Source: an uncultured beta proteobacterium
GTDB lineage: Bacteria; Pseudomonadota; Gammaproteobacteria; Burkholderiales; Casimicrobiaceae
Assembly (NCBI GenBank): GCA_903912485.1
Contig: CAIWHR010000323.1
Span: forward strand, 1-58,739
Reading direction: 5' to 3'
Length of the DNA: 58,739 nucleotides
Numbering within the stretch: the stretch's first letter is position 1; each line of letters starts with the position of its first letter. Shown here piece by piece: positions 39,201-48,372 of this stretch. A program made the position numbers and the translations under genes. A model generated the notes under the pieces. The model was given only the letters and a program-made list of their open reading frames with translations, was not told where the DNA came from and searched no databases.

Positions 39201-40455
39201 CATCGGCGCAGGCAGCGACGGCGGCGGGCTGCGCGGCATCCCCTTGCTTCGGCCGCAGCGCATCGCGCCCCAGCCACGCCGCGAGCAGCAAGGTCCAGAG
39301 CGTGCCGAAGTTCGTGTATGGGTACGACTGCGCCCGCAACGCGAAGGCGCCCGGCTCCAGCGCGGCGTCGCCGAGGCGCGAGCCGATCGCATTCGCCCAG
39401 CGACCCCAATCGTCGAACGGGCTTGGCGTGCGGGTGCCCGCTTCGCCGAGGCAGAACTTGCGCGCGAGGTCCAGGTGCTTCGGAGTCTGCTGGGCGAGCA
39501 ACGCCAGAGGGTAGAGCCAGGTGATGCTCACCGGGAAGATCCGCTTGCGCGCGCCGACCTCGGCCTGCCGCAGCTTGATGGCCGCGACGAACGCCACCTG
39601 CGCGTCGTTCCAGCGACCTGCCTGCACGAGCAGACAGGCGCGCAGCGCATCCGCCGATCCGCCCTTCAGCGCGCCCAGCGCTTCCCGCGCACGGTCCGCG
39701 TCGCCGCGGTGCAGCAGCAACTCCGTCAGCGCCAACCGCAGATGGGCCGGCATCTCGTCCCGCTCGGTGTCGAGCTTCGTCAGCGCCCAGTCGCAGACAG
39801 CCCGAAGGTCCGCCCGCCACGCGTGAGCGGTTTCGCAGACGGCGACGAACGCGAGCTCCCAGCGCCACTGCGGCGTGACGCGCGCGAACAGCGCCGCGTC
39901 GAAGGCCGGGAACGCCGCCGCCTGCAGCACCTCGTTCCAGTCGAGCGTGCGCTGGATCCGGGAGCGCAGGCGCCCGAGCTCCGCCGCCGATGCGCCGGAG
40001 AACAATTCGAGCCGCAGCAGTCCGATGGCCTCGGCCGCGTCGTAGAGCGGCAGCTGCGCGTCGCCGGGGTGGGTGCCGATCGAATCCACGCGGCGCAGCG
40101 CCTCGCGCAGCGTGGCCGGAGCCATCGCGTCGAGGACCTCGCGGTACAACGGGCCGCGGATGCGATCGTCCAGTCGCCAGAAGCCGGCGCGGCCGGGCCG
40201 CTCGATCAGCGAACCCTGCGCGCGCAGCTCGCCGATGGCGCGCCCGACGTCGTCCTGCGTGTAGGCCCTGCCGTCGTGCCGCCGCGCCTCCAGCGACGAC
40301 AGCAGCTTGCAGACGGCGGTGCGCGGGCGAAACGTCCACAGCAGCGCCATGGCCGCCGCGATCTGGCGCGTGTCGTCTGCGGCCGCGCCCGACGGCGCCT
40401 CGAGCGCGGGCGACGCGGGATCGGGAAACAGCGGTCGGGTCGAGGGGTCGGTCAT
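36244..40455 (-). CDS. large SNF2-family helicase (about 1400 aa)
   Basis: [123 protein letters not shown]. Confidence 0.96.
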   Translation of the reverse strand: [1403 protein letters not shown]

Positions 40456-40889
40456 GACCGCAGCGGCGGACGACGGCTCCGGCGCGACTGCGCGGCGGTC
40501 AGCTCGGCACGTCTGACCGGGCATCGGGTCGGGCGCCGGGTCGGAATGCCGGTCCCGGCTCGGCAATTGGACTTGCGGTACAACGGATCGGGCGCGTCGA
40601 AGGTCGTCTTCATGCCCCTCATCCGCAATGATTCGATAATCCCGATGGGGGCCCGGTCAGAAGTGTAGCAGGCGCCCCCTCTTTCGGCGTGATCGGACCC
40701 ATCGGACCCATCGCCGGGAAACGAACTCGGGTCTCGACCGGACGAGGTCCGCCGGATGCGCCCCAACCTGGGCTGCGGCGTCGGCGATGACATGGACGAT
40801 CTGCCTGCCGAGCACGGCGTCGGGTCGGCCTGCCCCGGTGCCGCGGACCGCGCTCATGGTAGCGTAAAGCATTGCGGTATCATCCCGTC

Positions 40890-41957
40890 ATGGCAGACGA
40901 CACCGAAACCTCGGCCGACAGCGCTCCCCGCAGCCGCCGCCCGCGCCGCGGTGCGGGCGGCGTCACGCTGCACGAAGTCGCGCGAATCGCCAAGGTTGCG
41001 CCGATCACGGCGTCGCGCGCCCTCAATACGCCCGACCGGGTGGCGCCAGCCACGCTTGCCCGGGTCCGGGAGGCCATCGAAAGAACCGGCTATGTCCCGA
41101 ACACGCTCGCCGGGAGCCTTGCCTCGAGCCGGAGCCGGTTGGTTGCCGGGGTGGTTCCCACCGTCGTCGGGCCGGTGTTCCAGGAGTTGATCCAGTCCCT
41201 CGACGATTCCTTCGCGGCGGCGGGCTACCAGTTCATGCTCGGCCAGAGCGGCTACAACGCGTCGCGCGAGGACGCTCTGATCGAGGCGATCATCGGGCGG
41301 CGGCCGGACGGCATTGTGCTGACCGGCGCGGTGCACTCCGAAACGGGGCGCCGCCGGCTGCAGGCGTCGCGCATCCCCGTCTGCGAGACCTGGGACCTCA
41401 CCGACACGCCGATCGACACGCTCGTCGGCTTCTCCCACGAAAAGGTCGGGACGGCGGTTGCCGCGCATCTCGTCGCGACCGGCAGGCGGCGCCTCGCCGT
41501 CCTGACCGGCGACGACCATCGCGCACTGCGGCGCAAGGCGGGGTTCGTCGAAGCTGTCCGCGCCGCCGGGCTCGCCTGGGACTCCGGCGACGGCGTCCCC
41601 ACGGGCATCGTCGGCGCGCCGACCACCGCGGGCAGCGGTCGCACCGGGCTCATCGACCTGCTGGCGCGGTACCCCGACATCGACGCCGTCTTCTGCAGCT
41701 CCGACCTGCTGGCCGTGGGCGTGCTGATCGAGGCGCGGGCGCGCGGGCTCGCCGTGCCGGAGGCGCTCGGCGTCGTCGGCTTCGGCGATCTGGCGCTGTC
41801 GCGGGACTTCGACCCGCCGCTGACCACGGTGCGGATCGACGGCACGACCATCGGGCGTCTGGCCGCCCGGTTCATCGTCGACCGGGTCGAGGGCCGCCCG
41901 GTCGCTGAACGGGTGATCGACATCGGGTTTTCGGTCATCCGTCGCGCCAGCAGCTGA
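40890..41957 (+). CDS. LacI-family transcriptional regulator (GntR-like)
   Basis: VTLHEVARIAKVAPITASRALNTPDRVAPATLARVREAIERTGYVPNTLAGSLASSRS LacI HTH plus periplasmic-binding-like domain. Confidence 0.95.
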   Translation: MADDTETSADSAPRSRRPRRGAGGVTLHEVARIAKVAPITASRALNTPDRVAPATLARVREAIERTGYVPNTLAGSLASSRSRLVAGVVPTVVGPVFQELIQSLDDSFAAAGYQFMLGQSGYNASREDALIEAIIGRRPDGIVLTGAVHSETGRRRLQASRIPVCETWDLTDTPIDTLVGFSHEKVGTAVAAHLVATGRRRLAVLTGDDHRALRRKAGFVEAVRAAGLAWDSGDGVPTGIVGAPTTAGSGRTGLIDLLARYPDIDAVFCSSDLLAVGVLIEARARGLAVPEALGVVGFGDLALSRDFDPPLTTVRIDGTTIGRLAARFIVDRVEGRPVAERVIDIGFSVIRRASS

Positions 41958-42003
41958 CCGCCCGCGGCCGTCGCCGGCCACCCCGCCCGGCCACCCCGCC
42001 CGC

Positions 42004-42056
42004 TTGACAGCTTTTCGAGGATAGCGCTACCATCATCGCCGGTTGGTAGCGCTACC
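42004..42056. promoter_or_regulatory. promoter with two LacI-type operators: GATAGCGCTACC (42020-42031) and perfect palindrome GGTAGCGCTACC (42045-42056)
   Basis: TTGACA at 42004-42009; operator centres 25 bp apart; located between lacI-type gene and tctC. Confidence 0.75.
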
Positions 42057-42144
42057 TATCGAACGCCGGACCGTGCCTGATTCACGCCCCATTTCCACGG
42101 CGCTGCTGCGGGACCGATCCCGCTACCGCATCCACGGAGGAATC

Positions 42145-43104
42145 ATGAAGAGACTTTTCGCAGGACTCGCACTGGGTCTTGGCCTCGCGAGCCAGACTTT
42201 CGCCGCCTATCCCGACAAGCCGGTCACGATCATCGTGCCGTTCCCGCCCGGAGGCTCCACCGACATGGTCGCGCGCGCGATTGCGCCCCGGCTGCAGCAG
42301 CAGTTCGGCCAGCCGTTCGTCATCGACAACCGTGCCGGCGCGACCGGCGCCATCGGCGCCACTGCGGTCAAGAACGCGGCCCCCGACGGTTACACCTTCA
42401 TGGTGGCGTCGATCGGCGTCTATGCCATCAATCCGTTCATCCAGAAGAAGCTGCAGTACGACCCGGTGAAGGACCTGGACCCGATCACGGTCGCGGTCCG
42501 GGCGCCGAACGTCCTGGTGACGAACCCGAACTTTGCCGCCAAGTCGGTCCCCGAACTGATCGCGCTGCTGAAGAAGAACCCGGACAAGATCACGTTTGCC
42601 TCGTCCGGTGCCGGCTCCTCCGACCACCTGACCGCCGCGCTGTTCTGGCAGAAGACCGGCACCAACGGCATCCACGTTCCCTACAAGGGTGGCGCGCCCG
42701 CGATCACCGACCTGCTCGCGGGGCACGCCGACGTGTCGTTCCAGAACATCAACGCCGTCATCAGCCACATCAAGGCCGGCAAGCTGAAGGCGCTGGCCGT
42801 GACCGGCGAAAAGCGTTCACCGCTGCTGCCCGACGTTCCGACGCTGGGCGAAGCGGGCGTGCAGGGCGCCGACGTCTTCTCGTGGCAGGCCGTCGCCGGT
42901 CCCAGGGGACTGCCCGCCGACGTCAAGAAGAAGCTGCACGAGGGCATCGTCGCGGCCCTGAACGATCCGGAGAACCGCAAGCGCATGGAAGATGTCGGCT
43001 TCGAGATCGTCGCCGGCACCCCGGAGCAGATGGCGCAGTTCCAGGCGCAGGAGCTCGAGCGTTGGCGCCAGGTGATCCAGGTCGGGAAAATCGAGCTCGA
43101 GTAG
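42145..43104 (+). CDS. tctC: tripartite tricarboxylate transporter substrate-binding protein (Bug/TctC)
   Basis: Signal peptide MKRLFAGLALGLGLASQTFA then YPDKPVTIIVPFPPGGSTDMVARAIAPRLQQQFGQPFVIDNRAGATGAIGA. Confidence 0.95.
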   Translation: MKRLFAGLALGLGLASQTFAAYPDKPVTIIVPFPPGGSTDMVARAIAPRLQQQFGQPFVIDNRAGATGAIGATAVKNAAPDGYTFMVASIGVYAINPFIQKKLQYDPVKDLDPITVAVRAPNVLVTNPNFAAKSVPELIALLKKNPDKITFASSGAGSSDHLTAALFWQKTGTNGIHVPYKGGAPAITDLLAGHADVSFQNINAVISHIKAGKLKALAVTGEKRSPLLPDVPTLGEAGVQGADVFSWQAVAGPRGLPADVKKKLHEGIVAALNDPENRKRMEDVGFEIVAGTPEQMAQFQAQELERWRQVIQVGKIELE

Positions 43105-43110
43105 ATACAC

Positions 43111-44466
43111 ATGGACGGTTTGTCGCCAACGAGCAGAGTACGCGGGGCGCCGAAGGTCACGGCGATGCGGGTGATCCCGGTCGCCGGACGGGACAGCATG
43201 CTGCTGAATCTCTCCGGCGCCCACGCGCCGTTCTTCACCCGCAACCTGGTCGTGCTGACCGACGCCGCCGGATGCACCGGCGTCGGCGAGGTGCCCGGGG
43301 GGGAGAAGATTCGTGCGACGCTCGAGGACTCGCGACCGCTGGTGATCGGCCGTACGCCGGGCGAGTTCCGGGGCGTGCTGCAGGAAGTGCGGCGCCGCTT
43401 TGCCGATCGCGACGCCGGCGGACGCGGCACCCAGACCTTCGATCTGCGCACGACCATCCACGCGGTGACCGCGATCGAGTCGGCGCTGCTCGATCTTCTC
43501 GGGCAGCACCTCGACGTGCCGGTCGCCGCCCTCCTCGGCGACGGCGTGCAACGGCGGGAAGTGCCGGTCCTGGGCTACCTGTTCTATGTCGGCGACCGGA
43601 CGCGCACGGGGCTCGCCTATGCGTCGGAGCCCGACGCTGCCGACGACTGGTGCCGGTTGCGGCACGAGCCGGCGCTGACGCCGCAGGCCGTCGTCCGGCT
43701 GGCCGAGGCTGCACACCAGCGCTACGGCTTCGAGGACTTCAAGCTCAAGGGCGGCGTCATGGCGGGCGAGGCGGAGATCGAGGCGGTGACCGCGCTTTCG
43801 CGGCGCTTCCCCGCCGCGCGCATCACGCTCGATCCCAACGGCGCGTGGCCGCTCGAGGAAGCCATACGGCTGTGCCGCGGACGCCACGACGTGCTCGCCT
43901 ACGCCGAGGACCCCTGCGGCGCGGAGAACGGCTATTCGGGCCGCGAAGTCATGGCCGAGTTCCGCCGCGCGACCGGGCTCCCCACCGCGACCAACATGAT
44001 CGCGACCGACTGGCGGGAGATGGGCCACGCGATTCAGCTGCAGTCGGTCGACATCCCGCTCGCCGATCCGCACTTCTGGACGATGCAGGGATCGGTGCGC
44101 GTCGCGCAGATGTGCAGCGAATGGGGCCTGACCTGGGGTTCGCATTCGAACAACCACTTCGACGTGTCGCTGGCGATGGTCACGCATGTCGCGGCCGCCG
44201 CCCCGGCGCCGATTACCGCCATCGACACGCACTGGATCTGGCAGGACGGCCAGCGGCTCACGCGCGCGCCGCTGGCCATCGCCGGCGGTCGCATTGCGCT
44301 GCCGGATCGTCCGGGCCTCGGCATCGAAATCGACGAAGCCGAGGTGGAGAAGGCGCACCGGCTCTACCTCGAACAGGGCCTTGGCGCGCGCGACGATGCG
44401 GTCGCGATGCAGTCGCTGATCCCCGGCTGGGCGTTCGACCGCAAGCGGCCCTGCCTCGTCCGCTGA
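43111..44466 (+). CDS. gudD: glucarate dehydratase, enolase superfamily
   Basis: [80 protein letters not shown]. Confidence 0.92.
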   Translation: MDGLSPTSRVRGAPKVTAMRVIPVAGRDSMLLNLSGAHAPFFTRNLVVLTDAAGCTGVGEVPGGEKIRATLEDSRPLVIGRTPGEFRGVLQEVRRRFADRDAGGRGTQTFDLRTTIHAVTAIESALLDLLGQHLDVPVAALLGDGVQRREVPVLGYLFYVGDRTRTGLAYASEPDAADDWCRLRHEPALTPQAVVRLAEAAHQRYGFEDFKLKGGVMAGEAEIEAVTALSRRFPAARITLDPNGAWPLEEAIRLCRGRHDVLAYAEDPCGAENGYSGREVMAEFRRATGLPTATNMIATDWREMGHAIQLQSVDIPLADPHFWTMQGSVRVAQMCSEWGLTWGSHSNNHFDVSLAMVTHVAAAAPAPITAIDTHWIWQDGQRLTRAPLAIAGGRIALPDRPGLGIEIDEAEVEKAHRLYLEQGLGARDDAVAMQSLIPGWAFDRKRPCLVR

Positions 44467-44531
44467 CGACCCCGATACGACGCCAGGCGGGCGCCACGAA
44501 CCCGTAGCGCAGCCCCAGGAGGACATGCCAA

Positions 44532-44996
44532 GTGGCGATGCCGATTCGCAGCCCCAAGGACTTCTGGGCCGGGCTGCTCTATGCGGGATTCGGGAGCGCG
44601 GCAATCCTGCTCGCCCGCGATTACGGCTGGGGGTCGAGTTCGCGCATGGGACCAGGCTACTTCCCGACGGTGCTGGGGTCCCTGCTACTCCTGATCGGCG
44701 TGGCTTCCTTCGTTCGCGCGTTCGTTGCACGGGGTGAGCCGATCGGCGGCATCGCCTGGAAAGGGCTGATCCTCGTCACCGCCGGGACGCTGCTGTTCGG
44801 CTTCCTGCTCCGCCCCGCCGGCCTGGTGCCCGCGCTCGTCGCGCTGATTCTCGTCAGTGCTGCTGCCAGCGTGAAGTTCCGCTTCGACTGGAAGGCGATG
44901 GGGCTGATGCTCGTGCTGGTTGCCTTCTGCGCGCTGGTGTTCGTCAAGGGCCTCGGCCTGCCGGTGCAGCTGCTCGGCTCGTGGTTCCGCGCCTAG
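44532..44996 (+). CDS. tctB: tripartite tricarboxylate transporter TctB subunit
   Basis: Small four-TM protein with GWGSSSRMGPGYFPTVLGSLLLLIGV between gudD and tctA. Confidence 0.9.
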   Translation: MAMPIRSPKDFWAGLLYAGFGSAAILLARDYGWGSSSRMGPGYFPTVLGSLLLLIGVASFVRAFVARGEPIGGIAWKGLILVTAGTLLFGFLLRPAGLVPALVALILVSAAASVKFRFDWKAMGLMLVLVAFCALVFVKGLGLPVQLLGSWFRA

Positions 44997-45005
44997 GGCG
45001 ACGCC

Positions 45006-46505
45006 GTGGACCTGCTGAACCATCTCGCGCTCGGCTTCACCACCGCGGCCACCGCGGTGAACCTGTTCTACTGCCTCGTCGGGGTCTTCCTCGGCACGGC
45101 CATCGGCGTGCTGCCCGGCCTCGGCCCGGTCGCGACGATCGCGATGCTGCTCCCGGTCACTTTCGGGCTCGAACCCGTCACCGCGCTGATCATGCTGGCG
45201 GGCATATTCTATGGAGCGCAGTACGGCGGCTCGACCACCGCCATTCTCGTCAACCTGCCGGGCGAGTCCTCGTCCGTCGTCACCGCGCTCGACGGCTACA
45301 AGATGGCCCGCCAGGGGCGCGCCGGCATCGCGCTGGCCACGGCCGCGATCGCCTCGTTCTTCGCGGGAACGGCCTGTACGTTCCTGATTGCGCTCGCCGC
45401 GCCGCCGCTGTCCGAGGTGGCGCTGCAATTCGGGCCCGCCGACTACTTCTCGCTGATGGTGCTCGGCCTCGTCGCGTCGATCGTCCTGGCCAGCGGCTCG
45501 CTGCTCCACGCGCTGGGCATGATCATCCTCGGCCTGCTGCTCGGCCTCATCGGCACCGACGTGAACTCGGGGCTGCCCCGCTTTTCGTTCGACCTGCCGG
45601 AGCTTGCCGACGGCGTGAACTTCGTCGTCGTCGCGATGGGCGTCTTCGGTCTGGGGGAGATCATCGCCAACCTCCACGATCAATCGGACCGTTCGCTGGC
45701 GCTGACCAGGATCACCAGCCTGATGCCGACGCGCGAGGACTGGAAGCGGATGATCGCCCCCATCCTGCGCGGAACGGCGCTGGGGTCGGCGCTGGGCATC
45801 CTTCCCGGCGGCGGTGCGATGCTGTCCTCGTTCGCCGCCTACTCGCTGGAGAAGAAGGTGTCCCGCCACTCCGCCGAGTTCGGCAAGGGCGCCATCGAGG
45901 GCGTTGCCGCGCCCGAGGCGGCGAACAACGCCGGCGCGCAGGCGTCGTTCATCCCGATGCTGACTTTGGGCATCCCGTCGAACCCGGTGATGGCGTTGAT
46001 GATCGGTGCGCTGATCATGCACGGCATCCAGCCCGGGCCTTCCGTCATGACCGAGCAGCCGGCGCTGTTCTGGGGGCTCGTCGTGTCGATGTGGATCGGC
46101 AACCTCTTCCTGCTGGTGCTCAACCTGCCGCTGATCGGGCTCTGGGTGCGGATGATCTCGGTGCCGTATCACCTGTTGTTCCCCGCGATCCTGGTGTTCT
46201 GCGCGATCGGCGTGTTCAGCCTCGCCAACACGCAGTTCGACGTCTACTTCATGGCGCTGTTCGGGGTGCTCGGCTACCTGTTCCGCAAGCTCGACTGCGA
46301 GCCCGCGCCCATGATGCTCGGCTTCATCCTCGGGCCGATGATGGAGGAGTTCCTGCGCCGCGCCCTGCTGATGTCGAAGGGCAATCCGCTGGTGTTCGTG
46401 ACGCGTCCGATCAGCGCCGCGCTGCTCGTGATCTCCGCGGTCGCACTCGTCGCGGTGCTGCTGCCGGCGCTGCGCAGAAAGCGCGAGGAAGCCTTCCAGG
46501 AATGA
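45006..46505 (+). CDS. tctA: tripartite tricarboxylate transporter permease TctA
   Basis: GTAIGVLPGLGPVATIAMLLPVTFGLEPVTALIMLAGIFYGAQYGGSTTAILVNLPGESSSVVTALDGYKMARQGRAG. Confidence 0.96.
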   Translation: MDLLNHLALGFTTAATAVNLFYCLVGVFLGTAIGVLPGLGPVATIAMLLPVTFGLEPVTALIMLAGIFYGAQYGGSTTAILVNLPGESSSVVTALDGYKMARQGRAGIALATAAIASFFAGTACTFLIALAAPPLSEVALQFGPADYFSLMVLGLVASIVLASGSLLHALGMIILGLLLGLIGTDVNSGLPRFSFDLPELADGVNFVVVAMGVFGLGEIIANLHDQSDRSLALTRITSLMPTREDWKRMIAPILRGTALGSALGILPGGGAMLSSFAAYSLEKKVSRHSAEFGKGAIEGVAAPEAANNAGAQASFIPMLTLGIPSNPVMALMIGALIMHGIQPGPSVMTEQPALFWGLVVSMWIGNLFLLVLNLPLIGLWVRMISVPYHLLFPAILVFCAIGVFSLANTQFDVYFMALFGVLGYLFRKLDCEPAPMMLGFILGPMMEEFLRRALLMSKGNPLVFVTRPISAALLVISAVALVAVLLPALRRKREEAFQE

Positions 46506-46542
46506 GAAGAGACATCGACCAGCGCAGGCCACGACCGCGACG

Positions 46543-46599
46543 GCTCTCTTCCGCAGCGCCACGCAGGCGCTGCGCGACGAGTTCGCGGCGGCGGCGTGA
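46543..46599 (+). pseudogene. garL: C-terminal remnant of a GarL-like (HpcH/HpaI) 2-dehydro-3-deoxyglucarate aldolase
   Basis: ALFRSATQALRDEFAAAA* between tctA and garR; resembles the FRSATQ... C-terminus of GarL as I recall it. Confidence 0.55.
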
Positions 46600-46644
46600 A
46601 CGTCCGCAGGACACACTTCCAACCCCTCTTTCGGGAGCAATGCG

Positions 46645-47535
46645 ATGAGCAAGATCGGTTTCGTCGGACTGGGCATCATGGGTACGCCAATGGCCGGGCA
46701 CCTGTTGGCCGCCGGGCACGAACTCTTCATTTACGACATTCGCCAGCCGGCGCAGTCGCTGATCGATCAGGGCGCCACGCTCTGCGTCTCGGGCAAGGAG
46801 GTCGCGCAGCAGTCGGAGATCGTCATCCTCATGGTTCCCGATACGCCGCACGTCGCGGCGGCGCTGTTCGACGCCGACGGCGTCGCCGCAGGGCTCGCCA
46901 AGGGCAAGGTCGTCGTCGACATGAGCTCGATCTCGCCGGTTGAGACCAAGCTCTTTGCGCAGAGGATCAATGCGCTCGGCTGCGCCTACCTCGACGCCCC
47001 CGTCTCCGGCGGCGAGGTCGGGGCCAAGGCGGCGAGCCTCACGATCATGGTCGGCGGCCCCGACGCTGCCTTCGAACAGGTGAAGCCGCTGTTCGCGCTG
47101 ATGGGCAAGAACGTCACGCTGGTCGGCGGCAATGGCGACGGTCAGACCTGCAAGGTCGCCAATCAGATCATCGTCGCCCTCAACATCGAGGCCGTTGCCG
47201 AAGCGCTGCTCTTCGCGTCGAAGATGGGCGCGGACCCGGCCAAGGTCCGCCAGGCGCTGATGGGCGGCTTTGCCTCGTCGCGCATCCTGGAGGTGCACGG
47301 CGAGCGGATGATCAAACGGACCTTCGACCCGGGTTTCCGCATCGAACTGCACCAGAAGGATCTGAATCTCGCGCTCTCCAGCGCCCGGGCCATCGGCGTG
47401 TCGTTGCCGAACACCGCGACGGCACAGGAGTTGTTCAACGCCTGTGCCGCCCACGGCGGCAAAGCCTGGGATCACTCGGCGATGGTGCGCGCGCTCGAAC
47501 TGCTTGCCGACCACGAAGTCGCCAGCAAAGCCTGA
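46645..47535 (+). CDS. garR: 2-hydroxy-3-oxopropionate (tartronate semialdehyde) reductase
   Basis: KIGFVGLGIMGTPMAGHLLAAGHEL...VVDMSSISPVETKLFAQRINALGCAYLDAPVSGGEVGAKAASLTIMVGG. Confidence 0.93.
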   Translation: MSKIGFVGLGIMGTPMAGHLLAAGHELFIYDIRQPAQSLIDQGATLCVSGKEVAQQSEIVILMVPDTPHVAAALFDADGVAAGLAKGKVVVDMSSISPVETKLFAQRINALGCAYLDAPVSGGEVGAKAASLTIMVGGPDAAFEQVKPLFALMGKNVTLVGGNGDGQTCKVANQIIVALNIEAVAEALLFASKMGADPAKVRQALMGGFASSRILEVHGERMIKRTFDPGFRIELHQKDLNLALSSARAIGVSLPNTATAQELFNACAAHGGKAWDHSAMVRALELLADHEVASKA

Positions 47536-47628
47536 CGCGGGGGGCGGGGGGCGGGTGCCGAGCCCGCCTTCGCGCCCGTCACGTCGAGGCGGCGCGCGGC
47601 GACGAGAACGTCCCCGGCGACGGCGAGG

Positions 47629-47880
47629 CTAGGAGCCCGACTTGCGAAAGAAACGGAAGATCACGAGGAGGACGATGGCGCCGACCACGGCGCCGATGAA
47701 TCCCGCCGACTGCCCGGGCTGGTACCAGCCGACGGCCTGCCCGCCGTAGGTGGCAAGCAGCGACCCCGCGATGCCGATCAGGGTCGTGACGATGAATCCA
47801 CCCGGGTCCTTCCCCGGCGTAAGCATCTTCGCCACCAGTCCCGCGACGAAGCCGATCAGTATGGCCCAGACGATGTGCAT
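47629..47880 (-). CDS. GlsB/YeaQ/YmgE family stress-response membrane protein
   Basis: MHIVWAILIGFVAGLVAKMLTPGKDPGGFIVTTLIGIAGSLLATYGGQAVGWYQPGQSAGFIGAVVGAIVLLVIF. Confidence 0.93.
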   Translation of the reverse strand: MHIVWAILIGFVAGLVAKMLTPGKDPGGFIVTTLIGIAGSLLATYGGQAVGWYQPGQSAGFIGAVVGAIVLLVIFRFFRKSGS

Positions 47881-48372
47881 TGGTTCCTCCGTTTGCCTGC
47901 CTTCCAACCTGCGCGCGACGACGCGCCGGCCGGCGCCGCCCCCCGGCGCAAGCGGCAACCCGTCCGCACGACCATCATAGACGCCAGCATCAGCGGTCGC
48001 CACTCCGCGAGCGCCGGGATGCCGGCGGTCGGTTGCACGGGCCGCTGGCGCAGTCCCCCGCCCCTGATGGTGGAGGCGGCAGGCTTGCTTGCCGAACAGT
48101 GACCTGGCACGGCTGGGGACGTGCCCCGACCATCGTTTCGCGCGGCGAAACCCGGACGACGATACCGAGCCCCCGGCAGGGCGTTTTGCGCGCCGAGGAC
48201 GGCAGGTCGGCGCCGGCAGGGTGAACGTCGGGACGGGTGAGGATTCGAGAGGATTCCTTCGTTGACTTCGCCGCTCCATGACGTCAGCATTGAGTTCGCC
48301 CATGGCGAGGCGGAGCGTCGGTCTTCCCCTGATCCTGCCTTGGTGCAATTGAACCGAGCGAGGGAAGTCGCC

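Noticed and set aside
35741-40339. 1532-aa minus-strand ORF overlapping the large SNF2 helicase in another frame
   Set aside because: Arg/Ala-rich out-of-frame translation of a GC-rich gene; the helicase motifs lie in the 36244 frame.
36343-40668. 1441-aa plus-strand ORF antisense to the helicase
   Set aside because: Complement of a GC3-rich coding strand; composition (R, Q, H, A, E rich) is typical of antisense spurious ORFs.
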